Of a stretch of DNA of 37,686 nt, positions 1-7,321 are shown piece after piece. Both the position numbers and the translations under genes were made by a program. Source of the DNA: Candidatus Pullichristensenella stercorigallinarum (GTDB taxonomy: Bacteria > Bacillota > Clostridia > Christensenellales > Aristaeellaceae); contig DVFZ01000049.1 in NCBI GenBank assembly GCA_018712945.1, forward strand, positions 1-37,686, read 5' to 3'. A model generated the notes under the pieces. It worked only from the letters and a program-made list of their open reading frames with translations. It did no database searches and had not been told where the DNA came from. Each line of letters begins with the position of its first letter. Position 1 is the first letter of the stretch.

Positions 1-27
1 AGGGGCGGACGCGGCGCGCCCGGGCAT
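1..27 (-). CDS. Possible start of next phage structural gene (partial)
   Basis: Downstream of the capsid gene on the minus strand there is an ATG at 27-25 that stays open for nine codons to the window edge. A GGGGAG ribosome-binding-like sequence lies about 12 bases upstream, which is a little far. In head operons of this type a head-tail connector or a small structural gene usually follows the capsid gene. Too little sequence is present to identify the product, so this entry only records that the operon probably continues. Confidence 0.25.
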
Positions 28-51
28 TTTGCGGAAATTCTCCCCGTCGCC

Positions 52-1227
52 TCAGCCCCTGGAGAGGATGCGGGCGATGGGAATGGCGCGGTGGTCGATA
101 AAGCCCTTGCTGGCCTGGCCATCGTGCGCCAGTGCCCAGTTCGCGCCGTTTTCCAGCTCGGCGTTCGTGGGTGAGAGCGAGTTCATGGCAGTCTTGGTGA
201 AGCTGACGCCGCGCGGGGCGAACAGCTTGCGCTGACGGGTGATGAGCACATCCTTGCCGCCGGCGTCGCGGGGGTCGCGCCACATTTCGTTGGGCGTGCG
301 CGCGCCACAATCGCAGAAGTCAAAGGCGCCGTCGCCGAGGATATAGCTGCAATAGCGCTCCCCGGCTGCCACATGGCCGCCCGCCGCCGCGCCGGAAGGA
401 TAGAAATCCGCGCTGGTGACGTCGCCAAGCTTGACCTGCGCGCCGGTGGGCGAGGCGGAATCGGCCACGATTTGCAAAGCGCCCTCGTCGCCTGCCTCGC
501 AGGCATAATAGCCCTGCTCCACGCCCACGCCGTCGTCCACCAGCATCAGCCGGCCGTTCCAGGAGGCCATGCCCAAATCGCGGGTGACGCCGCGCGCGTC
601 GGTGTACTTGAGGTATTCCACGGCGGCGAGGTTTTCCAGGTTCGTGGAAACGGCGCTGTGGCACACCACCACGCGGAAAATGCCCTTGTTGGCCCCGGCG
701 GCGCGCTGGATAGCGCTGTTGAGCGTGGTGGGGCCGACGTAGGGGTCGGCCGCGCCGGTGACGTCGTAGGTATGGCGCTCGACGAACTCGGCGTTGCCCT
801 CGCCGGTCATGGCGAACACGCCCCTGAGGATGGAAAGCAGCGTATCCTGATCCACGCCGTCCCAATACTCGGCCACCTGACAGGCGACGTTGTCCATAAA
901 ATCCGCGCCGGTGAGATCGGCGGCAAAGTCCTTTTCCTCCCAGGCCTTCATGCGGCCCACCACCACCATGGACTGGGTATAGGTGCGGGTGGAAACGGCA
1001 GTCAAGTCCGTTTCGCCATCGTAATTGAGAGGTTCGCCGTCGATGAGGCCCAGCATGGGCACGGTGACATAGTTGCCGCCGGCGTGGTCGCCCAAAAGCG
1101 CGCGCAGGGCGCGGCGCGGGCGCAGCACACCGGCTTCGAGCAGCTTGCTCTGCTTCACGCGCGGCACGCGCTCGAGGTACTTGCCGAATACTTCGGCGTT
1201 GAACGTCTTGGAATCGAATTGAGACAT
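52..1227 (-). CDS. Phage major capsid protein
   Basis: This 391-residue protein would form the head shell of the phage. It is recognised from overall resemblance to Firmicutes phage coat proteins, with an N-terminal arm followed by a globular region rich in Asp, Gly and aromatic residues, and from its position directly after a scaffold gene and downstream of portal and terminase genes. The ATG at 1227 has AGGAGG about 10 bases upstream. The last gene of the scaffold-capsid pair ends 25 bases before the left-edge partial ORF. No truncation or frameshift is visible. It has no separate N-terminal protease or delta-domain region of the HK97 kind, which fits use of a separate scaffold. The family call rests on context as much as on sequence. 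Confidence 0.82.
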   Translation of the reverse strand: MSQFDSKTFNAEVFGKYLERVPRVKQSKLLEAGVLRPRRALRALLGDHAGGNYVTVPMLGLIDGEPLNYDGETDLTAVSTRTYTQSMVVVGRMKAWEEKDFAADLTGADFMDNVACQVAEYWDGVDQDTLLSILRGVFAMTGEGNAEFVERHTYDVTGAADPYVGPTTLNSAIQRAAGANKGIFRVVVCHSAVSTNLENLAAVEYLKYTDARGVTRDLGMASWNGRLMLVDDGVGVEQGYYACEAGDEGALQIVADSASPTGAQVKLGDVTSADFYPSGAAAGGHVAAGERYCSYILGDGAFDFCDCGARTPNEMWRDPRDAGGKDVLITRQRKLFAPRGVSFTKTAMNSLSPTNAELENGANWALAHDGQASKGFIDHRAIPIARILSRG

Positions 1228-1243
1228 ACCTTGTCAGCCTCCT

Positions 1244-1852
1244 TTAGTCCTGCAAGTATTCCCTTGCCTTTTCCGGGTTCTGGCGCGCGAACAGGAACTG
1301 CCGCTGCAACGGCATGGCGCGAAACGCCTCCTTGCCGGTGACGCGCTCCAAATCCGGCGCGCCCGGCGGCGGCAGCTTCTCGGCGGATGGGTTTTGATTG
1401 GCGAAATAGCCCTTGTCGCGGGTGACGGCGGCAAACACCTCGCGGTCGGATTTGCCGCGGTTGGCCTCGTCCGCCAGCGCCGCCCTGAATTCTTCGGCCA
1501 CGATGCCGCGCAGCTTTTCATGCACAAAGCCGCGCCCGTCCAGCGCCGCGTCCATGCGCCTGAGCAGTTCCGCCTCCTCGCGGGCCTGCTTTTCGGCCGC
1601 GGCGCGCCCGTCCTCCGCCCGTTTGTATTGGTCGATCTGCGCTTGCAGCGCCGCCGCGTCCGCCTTGCCCGCCTCCAGGGCGGCGATGGTTTCCTGCGCC
1701 TTTTTCAAGGCTTCGTTGGCGGCCGTCAGGCCGTCCTTTTGCCTGCTGAGCGCCTTGGTGATGTCCGCGCTGTTGGCGTCCAGCAGCGCCTTCACCTGTG
1801 CGTCGGTCAGTTCCAGTCCCGCCAGAATCGTTGCGATATCGTTCCTGGTCAT
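1244..1852 (-). CDS. Phage scaffolding protein (GP20-like)
   Basis: This 202-residue protein is likely the internal scaffold that directs capsid assembly and is then lost. Residues of roughly 10-110 form a long, highly charged coiled coil rich in Ala, Lys, Glu and Gln. This is followed by a conserved-looking section that includes MDAALDGRGF and a short basic C-terminal tail, the layout of GP20/DUF4355-type scaffolds. The start at 1852 has GAAGGAGG about 6 bases upstream. It ends 17 bases before the capsid gene, so the two are surely cotranscribed. Two leftward terminator-like hairpins lie upstream of it, so its transcription either reads through them or starts from a promoter not identified here. 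Confidence 0.82.
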   Translation of the reverse strand: MTRNDIATILAGLELTDAQVKALLDANSADITKALSRQKDGLTAANEALKKAQETIAALEAGKADAAALQAQIDQYKRAEDGRAAAEKQAREEAELLRRMDAALDGRGFVHEKLRGIVAEEFRAALADEANRGKSDREVFAAVTRDKGYFANQNPSAEKLPPPGAPDLERVTGKEAFRAMPLQRQFLFARQNPEKAREYLQD

Positions 1853-2079
1853 ATGGTTTCCTCCTTCGGCCTTCAGTTTTTTCTCGCGGTGCCTTTCCGC
1901 GCGGCCTTGCTAGTTTCTCGTCATTCCGGACAGACGGAACCTTCGCCGGGCGGCAAAGGTTGCCCCGCAGGCGGTTTTGCCGGTTTTCAATCGTCAAAAC
2001 CGGCCGCCAAAGGCGGGCCTCCGGCCTTGGGGCTGGTTTTGACAAATTCATTGAGTTTGGCAAAACCACCTTGGCATGC

Positions 2080-2106
2080 AAAAGCCGCGCCCGTGAAAGG
2101 CGCGGC
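2080..2106 (-). terminator. Leftward intrinsic terminator
   Basis: The arms GCCGCGCC (2084-2091) and GGCGCGGC (2099-2106) pair perfectly around a 7-base loop and are followed on the minus strand by TTTT. It lies downstream of the nuclease gene and backs up the terminator at 2159-2187. Confidence 0.65.
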
Positions 2107-2158
2107 CGGTTGCCGTTATGCTGTTTTGCCTGTCGGTGGCGATGGGTTTGGGCATAGG

Positions 2159-2187
2159 AAAACCGCCTCGCTTGCAACGGGGCGGTT
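2159..2187 (-). terminator. Leftward intrinsic terminator
   Basis: AACCGCC (2161-2167) pairs with GGCGGTT (2181-2187) and the minus strand continues with TT after the stem, giving a run of four T. It is the first terminator-like hairpin after the nuclease gene, about 150 bases past its stop codon. Confidence 0.55.
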
Positions 2188-2340
2188 TATGTCGGTCGTA
2201 TTTGCTTTGCGCACCTTTGTGAGCTCTTGGCAGGCGCGGCATTCTCCTGCATCTCTCGGGTTTCCCCTGTCAATACCATCGGCGTGTGGTCGCCGCGAAA
2301 TTTACCACCTCAAGAGCTCCTTTGGTGCATATCCAGTATA

Positions 2341-2721
2341 TCATAAGTTCGGCCGCTTGTAAAGAATTCTTTTGTTGTTTATATTCTGCCTCCATTTTTT
2401 GGCATTCGTTTTCATAAACGTCAGGACAGAATTTTTGTATTCCGGGTTGTCGCTGGATGTTTTAAGTCGCAATACAAGTCGGAACTGCTTGTTATCATCA
2501 GTAAATTCCTTTAATACCAAAGCCGTATTGGGTCTGTCTTCCAGAATGTAATCAGGCTCCTCGACGATACGCTTTATGTAGTTGCAATACTTCTCAAAAT
2601 CATTCGGATGCCTGTCTTTTATATGCCGCACTCGCTCCCCCGTAATAACAACTTCATCCGTCGCAATCTCCTTCGTCACGCACGAATAGATCTCCCGGTC
2701 AATCCTCGCAATCGTATACAC
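2341..2721 (-). CDS. PBECR2-like nuclease (phage moron candidate)
   Basis: The product resembles the PBECR2 domain (phage-Barnase-EndoU-ColicinE5/D-RelE-like nuclease), a predicted RNase normally found at the C-terminus of phage minor head proteins or alone. Visible hallmarks are an N-terminal IDREIY segment, the motif VRHIKDRHPND with paired His/Arg, then LVLRLKTS and SVLTFMK near the C-terminus. A GTG start at 2721 gives 126 residues and matches the N-terminus expected for the family; a longer frame open to 2781 would run through the promoter. The gene is AT-rich compared with its neighbours, has its own promoter (2753-2781) and is followed by two terminators. No SPP1 gp7-type minor head protein is fused or adjacent. 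The nuclease activity is inferred from the family and has not been shown here. Confidence 0.75.
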   Translation of the reverse strand: MYTIARIDREIYSCVTKEIATDEVVITGERVRHIKDRHPNDFEKYCNYIKRIVEEPDYILEDRPNTALVLKEFTDDNKQFRLVLRLKTSSDNPEYKNSVLTFMKTNAKKWRQNINNKRILYKRPNL

Positions 2722-2752
2722 GCCGCCACCGCCGTCTCTCGTAGATGGAGAC

Positions 2753-2781
2753 AGTATAGCACGCCGCCCGCTTCTTTGCAA
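2753..2781 (-). promoter_or_regulatory. Sigma-A promoter of the PBECR2-like gene
   Basis: On the minus strand TTGCAA (2781-2776) and TATACT (2758-2753) are separated by exactly 17 bases. The predicted transcript starts about 25 bases before the GTG at 2721. The promoter lies just downstream of the portal stop codon, so the gene can be expressed independently of the late operon. Confidence 0.72.
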
Positions 2782-2805
2782 CGCGGTTGCTCAGGCCTTC
2801 CCTGC

Positions 2806-4176
2806 TCAGCCCCCGCCCTTCTCCTTCGCATCAGCGCCGGAAATCGCTTCCCGCTCTTTGTCCATCCTGTCGATTGCCGCCTGCGCTTCCTCCAGCGCCC
2901 CGCCGCGCACCCATTGGCGCAGCTCCGCGCCGCTTAAAAGATTGCGGTCGTGCAGCTGGCAAAGCTGCTCAAAGGTTTCCGCGCCGCTTTCAAACAGGCT
3001 CATATCCCAGTCCACCTGCACGGCGTATTCGCCCCGCGCCCCGGCGGGGGTGAGGCCGTAGTGCTCGCAGAGCACGTCGGCGGCATAGGCCATGTCGTCA
3101 AGCGCCTGCTCCCACATGCGGCGGATGGCGGTGACGAGCGTGAGCGTATCGTGGTTGGCGGCGCGAATCTCCGTGGCGGTGGCGGTGGCCGTTTCCCGCG
3201 CGGTGAGGATGCCGCGGCTGGTGCCCACCGCCTTTTCCAGCATGGCAAACAGGTGTTCCAGCCGGTCGTACATGGCCTCGTTGCGGATGGCCGGGGCGTA
3301 GACCAGCCACGGCGCCTTGGTTTCATCGTAAGCGCCCTCGATGGGGATGAAGGGGTCGTCGCCATCCTGCACGGTGCGGCGGGCGCGCTCCACGCCGCTT
3401 TCGCCGCCCTCAAAGGGCTGCCGCCACATTTCGGCGCTGAGGCCGAGCATGGGGCGGGTGAGGCGGTATTCGCGCGCAATCAGGCGCATGTGCTCGTGGA
3501 TTTCGTCCATCAACGCCTCGCAGCCATAGGTAATGGGCACGCCGTAGCCGTCCCGCTCGCGGCGGTTGTCCACCGGGCAGCGCAGGAAGGCCAGCGTCAA
3601 TTTTTCCACGCCGGCAATGGCCACCTCCCCGGGAAGGCCCGCCCACTGGGGCACGACGCCCATCTCCACCGCGCGCCCACCGGCGTCGGTGACGCGGCTG
3701 CGCACGCGCTGCACGCCGTTTTCCAGCGCATAATCCGTCCAGCGGTAATAGACGCGCCGGTCCACCTCGGCGCGGCCGGCGAGCACCGCCGCGGAAGTGA
3801 CGCGGCCGCCATCCATGCCGGTGATGAAAAAGCGGTCCTGCGCCACGGCCTCAAAGCGCACCTGCCCGCCGCAGAGGTATGGCAAAAGCACGCGCCCGCC
3901 GGAGCCCAGCGCCTGCGCGGTGAGCTTATGCGCCCTTTGGAACACGTCCTCCAGCGCCCCGGCCACGGCCCGCGCCCGCGCCCCGCCGCCGGATGCGTTC
4001 AGCGATGCGTCCGCCACGGCGAGGTTGGCCAGGCGGTTGGCGAAGATATAGGTAAAGTTCACCGCGTCCACGCGCCGGTAGTCCGCCTCGGCGCGCGCGG
4101 CCAGCGCCACCGCGCCCACCTCCTGCGCCGGACGGCCGAACAGCCGCCGCGCCCAATCGAGAAACTCGTTAAACAT
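2806..4176 (-). CDS. Phage portal protein
   Basis: The 456-residue product would form the dodecameric ring at one capsid vertex through which DNA is packaged and to which the tail attaches. It is recognised as an SPP1/PBSX-type portal from its length, its position directly after the large terminase, and its layout: an N-terminal segment beginning FNEFLDWARRLFG, a mixed alpha/beta wing, a region with repeated short ATATATE-type residues typical of the portal crown/stem helix, and a charged C-terminus. The ATG at 4176 has GGGAGGGAG a few bases upstream. It overlaps the terminase large subunit gene by 8 bases, which implies translational coupling. No minor head protein gene follows it, unlike most SPP1-like operons. 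Confidence 0.88.
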   Translation of the reverse strand: MFNEFLDWARRLFGRPAQEVGAVALAARAEADYRRVDAVNFTYIFANRLANLAVADASLNASGGGARARAVAGALEDVFQRAHKLTAQALGSGGRVLLPYLCGGQVRFEAVAQDRFFITGMDGGRVTSAAVLAGRAEVDRRVYYRWTDYALENGVQRVRSRVTDAGGRAVEMGVVPQWAGLPGEVAIAGVEKLTLAFLRCPVDNRRERDGYGVPITYGCEALMDEIHEHMRLIAREYRLTRPMLGLSAEMWRQPFEGGESGVERARRTVQDGDDPFIPIEGAYDETKAPWLVYAPAIRNEAMYDRLEHLFAMLEKAVGTSRGILTARETATATATEIRAANHDTLTLVTAIRRMWEQALDDMAYAADVLCEHYGLTPAGARGEYAVQVDWDMSLFESGAETFEQLCQLHDRNLLSGAELRQWVRGGALEEAQAAIDRMDKEREAISGADAKEKGGG

Positions 4177-5377
4177 GTTCTCCCTCCCTTCCCGGCAGGC
4201 GGCAAAGCCTGCGCATCTCCCGCCGGTAGTGCATCAGGCCGTAGCGCAGCGCGTCCACGGCGTGGTCGTCCTGTTTGAGCGGCCTGTCCTCGCCGCGTTC
4301 GCGGGCGCGCTCGTCCCAGGCGTAGCCCTCCAGTTCGGCGATGAGCCGTTCGCAACGGGGGTGGATCATCAGCCGCCCGGCGTCCAGCGCCGAGGAGACG
4401 AGCTGCACGCCCTCCAGCACGGCGTTGTTGGCCCTTTTCAGGCGCAAGGCCGGGCAATCCTCGCGCACCTGCAAAATGAACCCCTCCGCCGAGGGGTCGA
4501 TGACCACGCATTCGCCGCCGCGCGCAAAGCGAATCAGGTCGCGCGCGTACTGCCGGGGCGAGCGCGCGCCCGTTTCCCCGGCCAGGTGGTAATACTCCTC
4601 CAGCGCCCACACGCGCTCGTCCTCGCCCAGCCCCAGGCGCACAAAGGCGGTGGGGTTGGTGTGGCCGTAGTCCACGCCCACCCAGGTGAAGCGCATTTGC
4701 GGCGCGGCGGCGGAGACGTGGCGGCTGCGGTCGAACATCGGGTACACCGCGCCCTCGGCCGCCACCCATTCCCCGAGGATGTAGCGCCGGTAAAACACGC
4801 CGCTGTATTCGCGCTTGAGCGCCGCGCGCACGCCTTCGGGCAGGAAGGGGTTGTCGTCGATGCCATACTGCTGGGCGAACACGTCCGCGTCCGAATCAAT
4901 GAACTTCTTGAACCAATGCCCCGGCCCGGCGGGGTTGCAGGTGCCGTCGAAGCAGGAATACTCCTTGTCCAGACGGCTCTTGAGCATTTCAAACACCCCG
5001 GGGTTCCAGGAAACCACCTCGTCGCCATAGCAATACTTGATGGAGGCCCCGCGCAGGCGGTCGATATGCTTTTTGTTGTCCGCGCCCAGGCAGCAGACAT
5101 GTTCGCCAAAGAGCGTGGCCATGCCGTCGGCGCGAAGGGGCGACACCAGCGCCGGGCCGTAGATCTCCCGCATGGGCGAGAGCACGTTGCGCTCCAGCGT
5201 GCCGCGCGTGTTGCCCAAAAGCGCCACCAGCCCCGGCCTGCCCGCGCGCTGGCGGATGCGGCGGGGGATGATGAAATAGTCCAGATACGTCTTGCCCGAG
5301 CGCGTCGCCCCATGCTTGATATTCCAGCGGCAGTTGGCGGCGCGCCAGTATTCCCTTTGTTTGGCGCTCAACTCCAT
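4169..5377 (-). CDS. terL: Terminase large subunit (PBSX-like)
   Basis: This is the DNA-packaging motor ATPase and headful nuclease. The N-terminal ATPase domain shows the Walker A motif GATRSGKT at residues 23-30 and Walker B CYGDE with Asp119-Glu120. The C-terminal RNase H-like nuclease is marked by GVDYGHTNP near residue 235, an Asp in VIDPSAEGF near residue 290 and DDHAVDALRYG near residue 380, which supply the acidic metal ligands. At 402 residues it is a normal length for the family and looks intact. The ATG at 5377 is preceded by GGAGAGGAGG. It overlaps the portal start by 8 bases and follows the small subunit gene by 181 bases. Confidence 0.93.
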   Translation of the reverse strand: MELSAKQREYWRAANCRWNIKHGATRSGKTYLDYFIIPRRIRQRAGRPGLVALLGNTRGTLERNVLSPMREIYGPALVSPLRADGMATLFGEHVCCLGADNKKHIDRLRGASIKYCYGDEVVSWNPGVFEMLKSRLDKEYSCFDGTCNPAGPGHWFKKFIDSDADVFAQQYGIDDNPFLPEGVRAALKREYSGVFYRRYILGEWVAAEGAVYPMFDRSRHVSAAAPQMRFTWVGVDYGHTNPTAFVRLGLGEDERVWALEEYYHLAGETGARSPRQYARDLIRFARGGECVVIDPSAEGFILQVREDCPALRLKRANNAVLEGVQLVSSALDAGRLMIHPRCERLIAELEGYAWDERARERGEDRPLKQDDHAVDALRYGLMHYRREMRRLCRLPGREGEHV

Positions 5378-5558
5378 AGCGCTCCTCCTCTCCAGAACCG
5401 CCCGGCAGGGCGAGACCGCCCACAGGCGCTTTCATGCGCGGAACGGACGCGGGCCCGGCGCGTTCCGCCCTCGCGCCAGAAAGCGCGGCTCCCGCCTGCG
5501 GGCACGGCCTTGCGCGCGCCGCCCGGATTCGCGCCCCGGGCGGAAAGGGCTGCGCCGC

Positions 5559-6011
5559 TCAGGGCGCGTCCCCGCCGGGGCGTTCGTCCTCCGCGCCCAG
5601 GGCCGCCAGCATTGCGTCCAGGCGGCTGAGCGCCTCGCCGTCTCCGGCGCGGCCGCCCCACTGTTCCGGCTTGCGGCAGGACAGCCACAGCTTTTGCGCC
5701 ATCACGTTCGGCGGCTCGTACTTGTGCGTCTCGCGCTGCTTGACGTTTTCGCCGTTTATTTCTTCCGCCACTTCGCTATAGGCGTAACCCAGCGCGCGCT
5801 TGAGCAGCGCCGCCTCCACCTGCGCGTCCACCACCTCGCGCGTGCCGCGCAGGGCCTCCTCCACGGCGGGACAGCGCCGCGCCCAGCCGCGCAGCGCCGC
5901 TTCGCGCACGCTGCAGCGCCGGGCGATTTCCGCGGGCCCACAGCCCTCGCGGCTCCAGGCGGCTAACAGCGCCAGGCCCTCGGGCGTGGTCCATCGGGCA
6001 AATTTGCCCAT
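5559..6011 (-). CDS. terS: Terminase small subunit
   Basis: The 150-residue product likely recognises the packaging site on phage DNA and hands it to the large subunit. The N-terminal 45 residues read as a helix-turn-helix (PAEIARRCSVREAALRGWAR). The middle has LLKRALGYAYSEVAEE, and the C-terminal half ends in WLSCRKPEQWGG, both characteristic of PBSX/Clostridial small terminases. The ATG at 6011 is preceded by AAGGGGG. A promoter with an extended -10 lies about 100 bases upstream, so this is probably the first gene of the late transcript. The 181-bp gap to the large subunit gene is unusually long for such a pair and holds no recognisable gene. Confidence 0.85.
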   Translation of the reverse strand: MGKFARWTTPEGLALLAAWSREGCGPAEIARRCSVREAALRGWARRCPAVEEALRGTREVVDAQVEAALLKRALGYAYSEVAEEINGENVKQRETHKYEPPNVMAQKLWLSCRKPEQWGGRAGDGEALSRLDAMLAALGAEDERPGGDAP

Positions 6012-6109
6012 GCCTTTTCCCCCTTTCCCGCAAAGAAAAAACGCCGCCGGACGGCGCGCCGTCCCGCGGTGTTTCCCTCTGTGCGGATGTATGTTCTTTT
6101 GACGCTACA

Positions 6110-6115
6110 ATTATA
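6110..6115 (-). promoter_or_regulatory. Late-operon promoter (extended -10)
   Basis: On the minus strand the sequence TGCTATAAT gives a perfect -10 with the TG extension. No good -35 lies 16-18 bases upstream, which is common for promoters that need an activator. The RinA/DUF1492-like protein encoded just upstream is the natural candidate. The terminase small subunit start is about 100 bases downstream. Confidence 0.55.
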
Positions 6116-6326
6116 GCACAGATTCCGGTGTCTTTGGGTGACAAAGCGCCCCGTTTTTTGCACTTTTTTCCTCCCTGCGCCATTTTGGGACATGCAAAAA
6201 AGGCGGCGGGAATGAAAAGCGCGCATACAAACCAGGGCGGAAGGCCCGTCCGGCATCCCCCGGCCAACCGCCGCGCCCCCTTCCGCCGGGCCCGGCCAAC
6301 GCATGCCGCCTGCGGATGCTTTCCCC

Positions 6327-6371
6327 AAAAAGCGAGAATCGCTTCCCGAATTGCGTCGGGAAGTGATTCTC
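6327..6371 (-). terminator. Strong leftward terminator after late regulator gene
   Basis: The arms GAGAATCGCTTCCCGA (6334-6349) and TCGGGAAGTGATTCTC (6356-6371) pair with a single mismatch around a 6-base loop, and the minus strand continues GCTTTTT. It would end the transcript of the Xre and late-regulator genes before the late promoter. Confidence 0.75.
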
Positions 6372-6395
6372 ACAGCCGCGTTCCGGCCCGGCAGG

Positions 6396-6409
6396 GGAAC
6401 ATCTGTTCC
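6396..6409. promoter_or_regulatory. Candidate LexA (SOS) box
   Basis: GGAACATCTGTTCC is a perfect palindrome that fits the Gram-positive LexA/DinR pattern GAAC-N4-GTTC. A site this short can occur by chance in a window of this size. No well-formed promoter overlaps it; the nearest is a weak rightward TAGTAT at 6425-6430. Confidence 0.3.
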
Positions 6410-6552
6410 GCATCAGGGGGGGTGTAGTATTGCGCCTTTTTCCGCAAGCCGCGCCCACAAATAAAATGCAAGCGTCCATTGGACCCGCTGAAGGGATCGC
6501 GGCCTCGCCTCCCCCGCCATGTTCCGCCCACCCCGCGCCCTTTGGCAAATCC

Positions 6553-6993
6553 CTATGCCGGGCGGCTTTCCCCCGCCCCGCCTTCCGCGTTGGCACGCTC
6601 AAACGCCTCCAGCGCCTTGCCGTGCAGCCGGAAGGCCTGCCGCCGCTCGTAGCCCAGCGCCTGGGCAATCTTCTCCCAGCCCCATTCGTTCATATAGCGC
6701 CAGCGCAACAGGTCGCGCAGGCGGCCGTCTTCAATGCGGTCAATCGCCGTCTCAATTTTCAGCGTCAGGGCCGCGTATTCGTCAATGCGCCGATCCATTT
6801 CCCGCTCCAGGTCGACGATTCGCAGCGCGTATTCCTCCACAGACGACACCTGCCGCTGCCCGCCCCCGGGCACATTGCGCAAACGCGCGGCGCTGCCCTG
6901 CGCCAGTTCCCGATAGCGCCGTTGCCGCTCCCGCATGGCCTCAATGCGCGCGTCCTTGCGCGACAGTTGGCGCAGATAATCCTTGGTGGTCAT
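6553..6993 (-). CDS. RinA/ArpU-like phage late regulator (DUF1492-like)
   Basis: This 146-residue protein resembles the DUF1492/RinA/ArpU group, sigma-factor-like activators of phage late genes. The first half is a charged coiled coil. The C-terminal half has LRDLLRWRYMNEWGWEKIAQALGYERRQAFRLHGKAL, written here as the pattern of a sigma-70 region 4-like helix-turn-helix: LRWRY, then W-ekIAqaLgYer, then qaFRLHgkAL. The ATG at 6993 overlaps the stop of the upstream Xre gene by 4 bases (ATGA), so they are cotranslated. Its place directly before the terminase small subunit gene is the usual one for such regulators. The target promoter is most likely the one at 6110. Function is inferred from family and position. 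Confidence 0.72.
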   Translation of the reverse strand: MTTKDYLRQLSRKDARIEAMRERQRRYRELAQGSAARLRNVPGGGQRQVSSVEEYALRIVDLEREMDRRIDEYAALTLKIETAIDRIEDGRLRDLLRWRYMNEWGWEKIAQALGYERRQAFRLHGKALEAFERANAEGGAGESRPA

Positions 6994-7232
6994 TGCCGTT
7001 TCCCTCCCATCTTTTTCGTCTCTTTTCGTGACATACCCGTGAAAAAAATATCCTCCACGCGCACGCCATAATACTCCGCCAGGGCGATCTTCACATCATC
7101 GCGGGCGATGCGCCGCCCCGTTTCGTACATGCACAGGGCGGAAAAACTGATCCCCACCGCCGTGGCGACTTCCTCGCGCCGCCGCGCCCCGCGCAGCGCC
7201 ACCAGCCGCTTGCCGATTTTCTGAGCATCCAT
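6990..7232 (-). CDS. Xre-family DNA-binding protein (Cro-like)
   Basis: The 80-residue product is a single helix-turn-helix domain, with REEVATAVGISFSALCMYETGRR as recognition core (read in two parts: REEVATAVGIS and FSALCMYETGRR). It resembles Cro-type or short Xre repressors. The ATG at 7232 is chosen because GAGGGG lies 6 bases upstream; a longer frame to 7316 would run through the promoter and operators. The stop overlaps the late regulator start by 4 bases. It is transcribed leftward from the promoter at 7273-7301, facing the CI-like repressor gene, so it likely opposes the repressor in the lysogeny switch. It ends with a Lys-rich tail. Confidence 0.78.
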   Translation of the reverse strand: MDAQKIGKRLVALRGARRREEVATAVGISFSALCMYETGRRIARDDVKIALAEYYGVRVEDIFFTGMSRKETKKMGGKRQ

Positions 7233-7252
7233 ATATTTCCCCTCGCTTTCCG

Positions 7253-7265
7253 TCACGTTTTGTGT
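7253..7265. promoter_or_regulatory. Operator O1 of prophage switch
   Basis: TCACGTTTTGTGT matches the pattern TCACN-TTT-NGTGA seen three times in this intergenic region, with one arm imperfect. It lies just downstream of the leftward -10, where a bound repressor would block initiation. Confidence 0.6.
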
Positions 7266-7272
7266 CATACAC

Positions 7273-7301
7273 AGCATACCGCCTTTTCCAGAATTTGTCA
7301 A
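7273..7301 (-). promoter_or_regulatory. Leftward promoter of Xre/late-regulator operon
   Basis: On the minus strand a perfect TTGACA (7301-7296) and TATGCT (7278-7273) are spaced by 17 bases. Operator O2 touches the -35 and operator O1 lies at the start site. Confidence 0.8.
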
Positions 7302-7313
7302 CACTTTTCGTGA
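7301..7313. promoter_or_regulatory. Operator O2 of prophage switch
   Basis: ACACTTTTCGTGA is the second member of the 13-bp operator set. It abuts and overlaps by one base the -35 of the leftward promoter. Confidence 0.6.
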
Positions 7314-7321
7314 CATTTTGC

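Larger units (their letters stand above)
1853..2340. other. Gene-free hairpin-rich spacer in phage head operon
   Basis: No convincing gene lies between the scaffold and the nuclease genes. The stretch contains at least four inverted repeats: 1979-2004 (9-bp arms), 2035-2067 (12-bp arms with one mismatch), 2084-2106 and 2161-2187. The last two read as leftward intrinsic terminators and are listed separately. A 64-codon leftward reading frame at 2048-2242 crosses both terminators and has the composition of noncoding sequence, so it is not called. Confidence 0.6.
6012..6552. other. Gene-free regulatory spacer between early and late phage genes
   Basis: This 541-bp stretch holds a leftward promoter at about 6110, a strong leftward terminator hairpin at 6327-6371 and a palindrome matching the Gram-positive SOS-box pattern at 6396-6409. 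No reading frame in it has a ribosome binding site and protein-like composition. Confidence 0.6.

Noticed and set aside
373..1341. Long rightward reading frame opposite the capsid gene
   Set aside because: It is a shadow of the capsid and scaffold genes in GC-rich sequence, with no ribosome binding site and with Ala/Gly/Val/His-rich composition.
2048..2242. 64-codon leftward frame between nuclease and scaffold genes
   Set aside because: It spans two terminator hairpins and has no plausible ribosome binding site.
2950..5629. Large rightward frames opposite portal and terminase genes
   Set aside because: These frames mirror strong phage genes; codon composition and lack of starts mark them as chance frames.
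7021..7034. Operator-like word CTTTTCGTGACAT within the Xre gene
   Set aside because: Only half of the pattern is present and it encodes conserved-looking residues, so a fourth operator cannot be supported.
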